Of a stretch of 64,000 nt of DNA, positions 52,400-59,624 are shown one piece after another; the first letter of the stretch is position 1, and each line of letters begins with the position of its first letter. Below the pieces are notes generated by a model. That model saw nothing but the letters and a program-made list of their open reading frames with translations. It was not told the DNA's origin and searched no databases. The DNA lies in NCBI RefSeq assembly GCF_002646595.1, contig NZ_PDUD01000004.1, forward strand, positions 207,684 through 271,683, read 5' to 3'. Position numbers and translations under genes: made by a program. The stretch comes from Flavilitoribacter nigricans DSM 23189 = NBRC 102662 (lineage in GTDB: Bacteria; Bacteroidota; Bacteroidia; Chitinophagales; Saprospiraceae).

Positions 52400-53725
52400 C
52401 TACTTCCGGATCAACTGCTTTTCCAATTCTTCCAGCGGTACGCCTTTAGTTTCCGGCATCATGCGCCAGACGAATAGCAACTGCAGCACCATCATAAAGG
52501 CAAAGATCCCGAAAACGGAAGCGGCACCGATAATGGTGAAAAGCACCGGTACCATGGAGGGTATGATCGCCGCCAGTACCCAGTGGACCGAACTACCGAA
52601 TGCCTGCCCTTTGGCGCGCAGGTGGTTGGGGAAGATCTCGGCAATGAACACCCAAATCACTGTACCTTGTCCGATCGCGTGGGCGGCAATAAACAGGAAC
52701 AGGAAGATCGGCACGGCCATGCCTTTGATGCCGGCGGAAAAGGCAAAGGCCACCAGGGAAAGGGAAATGATATACCCAATGGAACCGATATACATCAGTT
52801 GCCGTCGACCAAAACGGTCGATCATCGACAGGCCGATCAGGGTAAAGATGAGGTTGGTGATACCGATACCTACGCTGCTCAGGAGCGCGGCACTTTGTTC
52901 CAATCCAGCAATTTCAAAGATCCGGGGGGAATAATAGAGGAAAGCATTGATCCCGGAGAATTGATTAAAAAATGCGATCAGGAAGGCCAGGATCAAAGGG
53001 AAGCGATATTTCGGACTGAAGATGGTTTCACTTTTGTCGCTTTGGTCGTGGTCGGCCTGAATCAAGCGGATCGCCTCCTCCACGTCGACATCCGGATTGA
53101 TCACCTTCAGGGTTTCTGCGGCCCCTTCCCGGTCATTTTTGACGGTGAGCAGCCAGCGGGGGCTTTTCGGTACGGTGAAGACCATCAGGGTGTAGATCAG
53201 GGCCGGCAGCGCTTCGATACCGATCATCCAGCGCCAGGCATTCTCTCCAATGTCGCTCAGCAGATAATTGGAAACGAAGGCAATGAGGATACCGAAGACG
53301 ATATTGAACTGGTAGAGGGCCACCAGTTTGCCACGATCATTGGCCGGTGAGATCTCTGATACATAAGCTGGTGCCGCCACGGTGGATGCGCCTACGCCCA
53401 GACCGCCCAGAAAGCGGAAAAAGGCAAATACCCAGGGATCGTTCGCCATCCCGGAACCGACGGCTGACACAAAGTAAAAAACGCCGATCCAGATGAGGGT
53501 GGTCTTACGGCCGAACTTATCCGTGGGGAAGCCGCCCAGCATAGCGCCGATCACCGTACCCCAGAGGGCCGATCCGACGATCACAAAGCCGTGAAAGACC
53601 TCGCCTCTCGCCCAGAGTTCCTGGAGGGCAAGGTCGGCTCCGGAGATCACTACCGTATCGAATCCGAACAAAAAACCGGCCAGGGCAACGGTAATGGACC
53701 AGAAGAGAATTTTGTTGAATTTCAT
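52400..53725 (-). CDS. MFS sugar:proton symporter
   Basis: 441 residues and twelve transmembrane helices. Sugar-porter signatures: FGFDTVVISGADLALQEL (helix 1), GGFPTDKFGRKTTL (G-R-K loop 2-3), RFLGGLGVGASTVAAPAYVS (PESPR-related), IFNQFSGINAFLYYSPRIFE (QQ/QFSG-x-N substrate motif), and the end motif PETKGVPLEELEKQ. These features are those of the sugar porter family (xylose/glucose/fructose transporters). Substrate fructose or glucose is inferred from the following GH32 gene. The gene is the first of the two-gene unit and a hairpin separates it from the second. Confidence 0.95.
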   Translation of the reverse strand: MKFNKILFWSITVALAGFLFGFDTVVISGADLALQELWARGEVFHGFVIVGSALWGTVIGAMLGGFPTDKFGRKTTLIWIGVFYFVSAVGSGMANDPWVFAFFRFLGGLGVGASTVAAPAYVSEISPANDRGKLVALYQFNIVFGILIAFVSNYLLSDIGENAWRWMIGIEALPALIYTLMVFTVPKSPRWLLTVKNDREGAAETLKVINPDVDVEEAIRLIQADHDQSDKSETIFSPKYRFPLILAFLIAFFNQFSGINAFLYYSPRIFEIAGLEQSAALLSSVGIGITNLIFTLIGLSMIDRFGRRQLMYIGSIGYIISLSLVAFAFSAGIKGMAVPIFLFLFIAAHAIGQGTVIWVFIAEIFPNHLRAKGQAFGSSVHWVLAAIIPSMVPVLFTIIGAASVFGIFAFMMVLQLLFVWRMMPETKGVPLEELEKQLIRK

Positions 53726-53815
53726 TGTATAGTCGTTTTTGATAGTTTCGGTGTTTGGTGGTTTATAGCTTGATGGGGTAGATTAGGGAAATTCTGTTGA
53801 ACTTTAGTCCTGTAA

Positions 53816-53921
53816 CTTTTTTCGATAAAAAAGCCACCAAAAAATCTGGACAATTTAATGCTTTATTCCAGGCCGGCACCCGAGAGGAAGGAACCCGTAC
53901 GGGCACCCACAAAATTGTCCA
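53816..53921. repeat. Structured intergenic repeat, copy A
   Basis: Small hairpin CTTTTTT-CGAT-AAAAAAG (53816-53833), then a 10-bp closing stem TGGACAATTT (53847-53856) / AAATTGTCCA (53912-53921) enclosing a core that contains CCCGAGAGG and GAACCCGTACGGGC. Copy B is at 55896-56024, in the same orientation. The 343-base gap (53726-54068) contains nothing else recognised; the open frame across it is not supported. Confidence 0.7.
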
Positions 53922-54068
53922 ATGGCCGACCCACCTAACCAGATGGTGGATATTCCAAATGCTACCCAATGGTAAATTGATGGATCTAAAAAAGCGCCGG
54001 AACATAGTGTATCCGGGAATTTTCAATTCATTTAGACAGCATAACTACACCTCCAATCTTTCCTTTCC

Positions 54069-55793
54069 TCACATCATCGGCGTACTATCAATGCCGACGA
54101 TCTTATAGATCTTCCCATCCGCTTTGGTGTAAATGTACATTTCCCCTTCGGCATCGAAACCGTAGCGCAGATCGACCCGGTTGATACCGGTCAGATCGCG
54201 GAAGGTGGTCAATTCACCGTTTTCCAGCCGGACGCCGGCTTCGCGGAAAGGAGACTGTTTGCCCAGGGCCAGGTCGGATGCTTTGGTGAAGAACACCCGT
54301 CCGTTGACGATACCGCCGAAGAAGTAGGTCCCCTTCAGTTCGGGGATCTGATCGCCGTAGTAGATGAAGCCGCTGGAAATAGCGCCCGCTTCGTCGTGGT
54401 CGAACTGAATGACGGGATAAGTGATCCCGGCGGAAGCATCATCCTCCGGCAGGGCGTAAACGTGGTCGAGATTGCCACCCTTATCGAAGCGGAAGGTTCC
54501 TTCCCGTTCGGGCCAGCCGTAGTTGCGCCCTTTTTCGATGATATTGAGCTCTTCAATCTGGTGGTGACCGATATCCGAGGCCAGCATTTTGCCGTCGCCG
54601 CCCTTATCCCAAAGCATGCGGTGCGGATTGCGGTAGCCCATGGCGTAGATCTCGCCCAGGCCACCCATTTCCATTTCGTCCACGAAAGGATTGGTGGGCG
54701 GAATGCCGTAATTGCCATTGGCACTGTTGTTACCGGCCGGATCGATACGAAGGATATTCCCCCAGATGCGACCTTTATTCTGCACCAGGAAGGGATAGCC
54801 ACTTTCCACGGAGCCGCCGTCACCGATGCCGATGTAGAGCAGTCCGTAATCCTCGTCTCCGGGTTGGGCGAGGGGATTAAACGTGACTTCCTGCATGCCG
54901 TGGATCTGGGTAACCATGTCCACCCGCATCAGTTCGCGATTGCTGCCTGAAAAAGTAGCCGCCCGCGGATCGTTGATCTTCCATTCCGTCAGCACCCAGC
55001 GCACTTTGCGGGGAATGCTGTCGTGGAAGGTGAAATTAGCCGGTGCGGAAGTTTTTGGGTCTTCGGTGTGGTTGGTATAGAAGATACCGTTCTCGGCAAA
55101 TTCCGGGTGGAAGGCATAGCTGCCCAGCCCGGTGGCCAGTCCCGGTTGATTGATGAAATGTTCGAAGTGATCGGCTATCTTCAGGAAGGGCTGCAACTCG
55201 CCGCCTTTCATTTCGTAGAGTATGCCGTTCAGGTCGGAAATAAACTGGCGGGAACCATCCGGCAGCGGGATCATCTTATTGATCCGGGCCACCGGCGGCT
55301 TTTCGGCCGTGGGCGGTGCAAGCGCTACCTGCCGGAGTTGCAGCACCAGGTCGGACATCGGGACCGTATCGGGAATGGGATCTTCCAGGGGCGGTCCGAG
55401 GTCGGCGGCAGTTTGTAATTCCGGCTGATCCTGGTGGGTATTCATAAAGGCCAGGATGGCGTCGATATCTTCTTCGGCCAGCATGCCGAAAGACGGCATA
55501 TAGGTCTTGTATTCTTCGTGTAGTTTTTTGGCCCGTTCGTCTCCGCCGTCGATCATTTCCGCCGGATTTTTGATGAAGCTTTTCAGCCATTCCGGAGAGG
55601 CCTCCGTTGTGACGCCGGCCAGACTCGGACCGATGCCCGAACTGCGAAAATTGTGGCAGGCGGTACACTGGATCTCAAAAAGTTGTTGCCCTTTGGCAAT
55701 GACTTCCGCATCGGCGGTATAATTAGCCTGCCGTTGACAGGCGATAAGCAGCAGGCCGAAAAACAGGCCGGTTAAAAGTGTTTTAGTGGTCAT
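54069..55793 (-). CDS. Cytochrome c-linked GSDH-type sugar dehydrogenase lipoprotein
   Basis: 574 residues from ATG 55793; the longer frame up to 55883 runs into the structured repeat and lacks the signal. Lipoprotein signal MTTKTLLTGLFFGLLLIAC. The N-terminal ~90 residues are a class I cytochrome c: haem motif CTACH (near residue 41) with Met ligand in YMPSFGML. The remaining ~400 residues are the glucose/sorbosone dehydrogenase (GSDH) propeller of PQQ-dependent enzymes (e.g. DGSRQFISDLNGILYEMKGG, YNYGWPEREGTF, DHDEAGAISSGFIYYG). It oxidises aldoses or similar in the periplasm and feeds electrons to the attached cytochrome. Both sides are flanked by copies of the repeat. PQQ cannot be synthesised from genes seen here. 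Confidence 0.92.
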   Translation of the reverse strand: MTTKTLLTGLFFGLLLIACQRQANYTADAEVIAKGQQLFEIQCTACHNFRSSGIGPSLAGVTTEASPEWLKSFIKNPAEMIDGGDERAKKLHEEYKTYMPSFGMLAEEDIDAILAFMNTHQDQPELQTAADLGPPLEDPIPDTVPMSDLVLQLRQVALAPPTAEKPPVARINKMIPLPDGSRQFISDLNGILYEMKGGELQPFLKIADHFEHFINQPGLATGLGSYAFHPEFAENGIFYTNHTEDPKTSAPANFTFHDSIPRKVRWVLTEWKINDPRAATFSGSNRELMRVDMVTQIHGMQEVTFNPLAQPGDEDYGLLYIGIGDGGSVESGYPFLVQNKGRIWGNILRIDPAGNNSANGNYGIPPTNPFVDEMEMGGLGEIYAMGYRNPHRMLWDKGGDGKMLASDIGHHQIEELNIIEKGRNYGWPEREGTFRFDKGGNLDHVYALPEDDASAGITYPVIQFDHDEAGAISSGFIYYGDQIPELKGTYFFGGIVNGRVFFTKASDLALGKQSPFREAGVRLENGELTTFRDLTGINRVDLRYGFDAEGEMYIYTKADGKIYKIVGIDSTPMM

Positions 55794-55895
55794 CGTGGTC
55801 GATCGTAATGTTTTAGCCGTTAAAGCTAGTAAAAATTGTTGATAGTGCTTTGGTTGCGGGCAGTACCCGGAGGGCAATCGCATATAATTCCTTTA

Positions 55896-56024
55896 GTACT
55901 TTTTGCGCAAAAAAGTACCCAAAATGCCGGGCAAAATTATCCCTCCCACGAACCTGACTCCCGAGAGGTACGAACCCGTATGGGCTCCCACCCCCAGTAC
56001 GGGCCCTTATGGGCATTTTGCCCG
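55896..56024. repeat. Structured intergenic repeat, copy B
   Basis: Small hairpin GTACTTTTT-GCGC-AAAAAAGTAC (55896-55918), closing stem CGGGCAAAAT (55928-55937) / ATTTTGCCCG (56015-56024), and core with CCCGAGAGG and GAACCCGTATGGGC (28 of 33 bases equal to copy A, 55959-55991 against 53878-53910). The stem differs from that of copy A at several positions with the pairing kept. Lies 103 bases upstream of the sugar dehydrogenase start in the 581-base gap before padR; in the remainder of that gap only the padR promoter region is recognised. Confidence 0.7.
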
Positions 56025-56319
56025 CTTCCCAGCCCGCCTACCGACAAATCATTACCTAAATTGAGCATCTGGGACAATGCGAGACCTCCCTATCGGCTAT
56101 TTCATCCGATTTTTTATATCCTCCCCTTTTTAATGCGATTGCCATAGCAGTAACCCGAAGGTGCTGATTTCCGGGCCAGTATCAGGATGCAGCGGATGTT
56201 TGGATCCGTGGAACTTTCCGGTCCGCCACTTTGAGTTTTCTCCTTTTAGTGCTGGCGGAGGCATTCTCAACATCAGACGATAATTCCCGCGGAGAGCGTA
56301 CAAGAGCAGTATTTTTCGA

Positions 56320-56371
56320 TTTGTTTTACAATTTGTATAGAAATCAGTATGTTTGTTTTACAATTTATATA
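56320..56371 (+). promoter_or_regulatory. padR promoter with two 20-nt direct repeats
   Basis: TTTGTTTTACAATTTGTATA (56320-56339) and TTTGTTTTACAATTTATATA (56352-56371), 19 of 20 identical and 32 bases apart (three helical turns). TATGTTTG at 56348-56355 fits the -7 element TAnnTTTG and overlaps the second copy; TTTG at 56320-56323 is a possible -33, spacing 24, slightly long. The arrangement fits autorepression by PadR. Confidence 0.65.
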
Positions 56372-56374
56372 CAA

Positions 56375-56707
56375 ATGGGCAAAAAATACCTCGGAGAATT
56401 CGAAGAACTGATGCTGACCATGGTGGCTATTCTGGGCGAAGAAGCGTACGGAAACGCGATCGTGGAAGCGGTCAAGGAACAACTCGACCGCAAAGTAAAC
56501 CTCAGTGCGGTACACATTACCCTCTACCGGCTGGAAGACAAAGGCCTAGTACGATCCGCCATGGGGGGAGCCACGGCCAGCCGGGGAGGCCGGCGCAAGC
56601 GCTACTTTCAGATCACCAACGCCGGGAAGAGCCAGCTCCGGGAACTGCAGGAGCAACGGATGAAGCTGTGGGAACTGCTTCCTAACCTCAAATTCGGCAG
56701 CCTATGA
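56375..56707 (+). CDS. PadR-family transcriptional regulator
   Basis: 110 residues from ATG 56375, four bases after the second direct repeat; the TTG-started longer frame (56231) would include the promoter. Winged helix (LGEEAYGNAIVEAVKEQLDR, LSAVHITLYRLEDKGLVRSA) with the PadR wing RRKRYFQITNAGKSQLRE. It is a dimeric repressor, usually of multidrug efflux genes. The stop overlaps the start of the ABC permease gene (ATGA), so the two are translationally coupled. Confidence 0.93.
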   Translation: MGKKYLGEFEELMLTMVAILGEEAYGNAIVEAVKEQLDRKVNLSAVHITLYRLEDKGLVRSAMGGATASRGGRRKRYFQITNAGKSQLRELQEQRMKLWELLPNLKFGSL

Positions 56708-59355
56708 AACCGCCCAAATGGTCCGTACGCCTGCTGGAATGGTTCTGTCCGGATGAACTGCTCGAAGGTATTCTGGGAGACCTGCTGGAGCAGTACGAGG
56801 CGGATTGCGAACGATACGGTCCCAGCCGCTCCGGAAGAAGGTTCACCTGGAATGTGCTGCGATTGTTTCACCCCACCATTCTTTTCCGCAATTCAATCAC
56901 CCTAAATGTAGTGAATATGGGAATGCTCATCAGCCATTTGCGCGTAGCCGGTCGCAATATGCTCAAACACCGGTTCTTTTCGTTCATCAATCTGCTCGGC
57001 CTCTCCTGCACCATTGCTTTTGTATTGCTCACCTTTCTTTTTATCCGCAAGGAGCGCTCCTTTGATCAGTTTCATAAGCACAAGGATACCATTTTTCGGG
57101 TCTACCACGATGTGGTCAATTCAGAGACGGGGCAGTCTATGGCCCAAAGCGCCGTTACGGCGGTTCCTCTGGCGCGGGATCTGGCCGCCGCCCTGCCGGG
57201 AATCCGTCATTACAGTCGCTACGCCAGCAGTTCGGCCACCGTCCGGCAGGAAACGGAACCTTTCGATGAGACCATTCATTTTGTGGATGCCGATTTCCTG
57301 AAGATGTTCGACTTCCCACTGCTTGCCGGTAACCCCGCCACGGCTCTGGATGATCCGAACGATATCCTGCTTTCCACCGAGATGGCGGAAAAGTACTTCG
57401 GTAAGGGTGCAGCGATCGGGCGGGAATTGGAACTGATCGTTAATGATACGACCGTAACGGTTACGGTCAGCGGTGTGATCGATGCACGCCGGGACTATTC
57501 CAGTTTACCTTTTGACTTCTTGATGCCGATCGAGCAGTATCAGTTGGTGGTGCCGCTATCCGCTTTTACTTCTTACAATTACGGTCTGGTAGAAAATTAC
57601 ATTCAACTGGATGATCAAAGTTTGCGAGAAAACGTAGAGCCACAACTTACCCCGGTCATCGAAAAGCTTATACCGGCGGACAGAAACCGGGTACTCTACG
57701 GTCTGCAACCGCTGGCTGGCATTCACCTGGAAGACGAAATAGTGGGTAATGCCCTGTATACCAGCCCCCGTAAGCTTTACTTCATGGTGGCTATGGCCCT
57801 GCTGGTGGTGCTCATTGCCTGCATCAATTTTATCACCTTATCGACCGGGCACGCTCTGGGCCGTCTGAAAGAGATCGGGGTACGGCGGACCCTGGGGGCA
57901 CTGCGTACCCAATTGCGCGGTCAGCTGATCGCCGAATCCTTTTTTACCTGCCTGCTGGCCGGCGGTGCCGGTCTGGCGGTGGCCTGGACGCTGAGTCCGG
58001 TCTTCGGTCAGTTGGTGGACAGTCCGTTCCAGTTTTCGCTGGGCGTACCGGAGCTGTTCTTTTTGCTGGCAATTATGCTGGTGATGGCCCTTATCACCGG
58101 TGGGTTACAGTCTACCGTCATCGTCCGGAAGCAGACGGGAGAAGCGCTGGCCAAGAAGGGTGGGGGAACTGCGGGACGGAACTGGTTCAGCGAAGGCCTG
58201 GTAGTCATGCAGTTCGCGTTGTCCATCGTGCTGATCATCGGGGCCGTGACCATCCGCAACCAGATGCAGTACATTCAGCAAAAAGATCTGGGTTTCGAGC
58301 AGGAACGATTGCTGGAGATCGGGCTGCCGTCCATTACGGACGCAGCGGCCAGCCGGCAACTGATCGACCGCTTTCGCTATCTGGCCCGGCAGGATCAGCG
58401 GGTGCTGGAAGTCGGCGCCAGCATGAATAACGCCCGGGAACCCTGGACGGAACTGGTCTTTGAACAGACCGACGGAGAGCAGGAAGCCCTGTTCTTCAAC
58501 CAGGTTGACGAGTCCTATCTGCAAACTATGGGCATCGAACTGGCCGCCGGTAAATGGTTTGATCCGGAAAAGCAGAATGCGACCCGTTCCATTCTCGTCA
58601 ACGAGCGACTGGTGCGCCATTTCGGCTGGGATGATCCCTTCAGTCAGCAGATCCCCGGCAAAGAATTTACCGGCAGTCATCAGATCATCGGAGTAGTGCG
58701 GGATTTTCACTTCAGCTCGCTGCACCAACAGATCAAACCGCTCATTCTGGCGCTGGACGACGAAGCGATCGCCTCGGGCGTAACGGGCCTGTCTACCTAC
58801 GTCTGGCCGCCCAATCTTTACCAACTGGTGGTCCGCATCGCTCCCGGACCGGTAGAACCCGTACTGGAGCATCTGGAAAACAGCTGGAAGCAGATTGCGC
58901 CGGACAAGGCATTTTCCTACCATTTCACCGACGAGGTACTGGCCGCCAAATACGCGGAGGAAAAACGCTGGGGCCGGGTACTTAACTGGGCGTCTCTCTT
59001 CGGGATTGGGATCGCCTGGCTGGGCCTGCTTAGTCTGATGCGACTCTCCGTACAGCGCCGGACCAAAGAGATCGGCATTCGCAAGGTGCTGGGGTCCAGC
59101 ACGGGCAACGTTATTTTACTACTCACGCGGCGGTTCTCCCTGCTGGTGCTGACCGGCAGTCTGCTGGCCTGGCCGGTAGCCTGGATATTGCTCCACCGCT
59201 GGCTGGAAAGTTTTAGTTACCGGATCGCGCTGAACCCAATCCTGTTTTTGCTTGTTGGTCTAACGGTGCTTTTACTCACGCTGGGTTCTATCGGCCTGCA
59301 GTCGATGCGAGCGGCGCGGACGAATCCGGTGGAGGCATTGCGGGAGGGCATTTGA
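56704..59355 (+). CDS. FtsX/MacB-like ABC transporter permease with N-terminal prefix domain
   Basis: 883 residues. The first ~80 residues (WSVRLLEWFCPDELLEGILG, LEQYEADCERYG) are the permease prefix domain found in PadR-linked permeases of Bacteroidota. Then two FtsX-type halves, each with transmembrane helices and a MacB-like periplasmic domain: helix about 105-125, periplasmic ~130-380, membrane ~395-480; the second half ends with IGLQSMRAARTNPVEALREG, the usual C-terminal motif. There is no ATP-binding domain, so an ATPase gene elsewhere is needed. Probable role: extrusion of lipids, peptides or drugs, regulated by PadR; none of this is demonstrable here. Confidence 0.9.
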   Translation: MKPPKWSVRLLEWFCPDELLEGILGDLLEQYEADCERYGPSRSGRRFTWNVLRLFHPTILFRNSITLNVVNMGMLISHLRVAGRNMLKHRFFSFINLLGLSCTIAFVLLTFLFIRKERSFDQFHKHKDTIFRVYHDVVNSETGQSMAQSAVTAVPLARDLAAALPGIRHYSRYASSSATVRQETEPFDETIHFVDADFLKMFDFPLLAGNPATALDDPNDILLSTEMAEKYFGKGAAIGRELELIVNDTTVTVTVSGVIDARRDYSSLPFDFLMPIEQYQLVVPLSAFTSYNYGLVENYIQLDDQSLRENVEPQLTPVIEKLIPADRNRVLYGLQPLAGIHLEDEIVGNALYTSPRKLYFMVAMALLVVLIACINFITLSTGHALGRLKEIGVRRTLGALRTQLRGQLIAESFFTCLLAGGAGLAVAWTLSPVFGQLVDSPFQFSLGVPELFFLLAIMLVMALITGGLQSTVIVRKQTGEALAKKGGGTAGRNWFSEGLVVMQFALSIVLIIGAVTIRNQMQYIQQKDLGFEQERLLEIGLPSITDAAASRQLIDRFRYLARQDQRVLEVGASMNNAREPWTELVFEQTDGEQEALFFNQVDESYLQTMGIELAAGKWFDPEKQNATRSILVNERLVRHFGWDDPFSQQIPGKEFTGSHQIIGVVRDFHFSSLHQQIKPLILALDDEAIASGVTGLSTYVWPPNLYQLVVRIAPGPVEPVLEHLENSWKQIAPDKAFSYHFTDEVLAAKYAEEKRWGRVLNWASLFGIGIAWLGLLSLMRLSVQRRTKEIGIRKVLGSSTGNVILLLTRRFSLLVLTGSLLAWPVAWILLHRWLESFSYRIALNPILFLLVGLTVLLLTLGSIGLQSMRAARTNPVEALREGI

Positions 59356-59415
59356 TGTGTTAAAGTGTTGAGGTGGAAATGTATGAATGTTTTGGAGTGT
59401 TGATGTGTGGATCAT
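59353..59415. repeat. Degenerate GTTGA-type tract after the permease stop
   Basis: Begins within the stop codon (TGATGTGTTAAAGTGTTGAGG) and contains GTGTTGATGT (59397-59406), the same word as after tamL. Low complexity; no gene. Confidence 0.45.
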
Positions 59416-59624
59416 GCAGTTGAAAACCATTTTATGGTTATTCGGTGAATCCTGGTTGGATACTTTTTCCTGGCACTCTGTTTTACCTTCTCCTACTTTC
59501 TGCAAATTTTAAGATCCTTTATGCCTAGTGTTCATCATAAAAATCAACGGTCATAAGTAAGGAATTCCAACAGATCGGGAAAGATTGGTTCCGGCAACAG
59601 GGCTGGCGGGCGTTTCCATTTCAA

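Noticed and set aside
53797..54108. 103-codon plus-strand ORF as a gene
   Set aside because: It runs through structured repeat A and into the end of the opposite dehydrogenase gene; its similarity to the ORF at 55836-56147 comes from the DNA repeat.
53816..56024. Composite transposon around the dehydrogenase gene
   Set aside because: The flanking repeats are in direct orientation and carry no transposase; they are diverged and look like independent intergenic elements.
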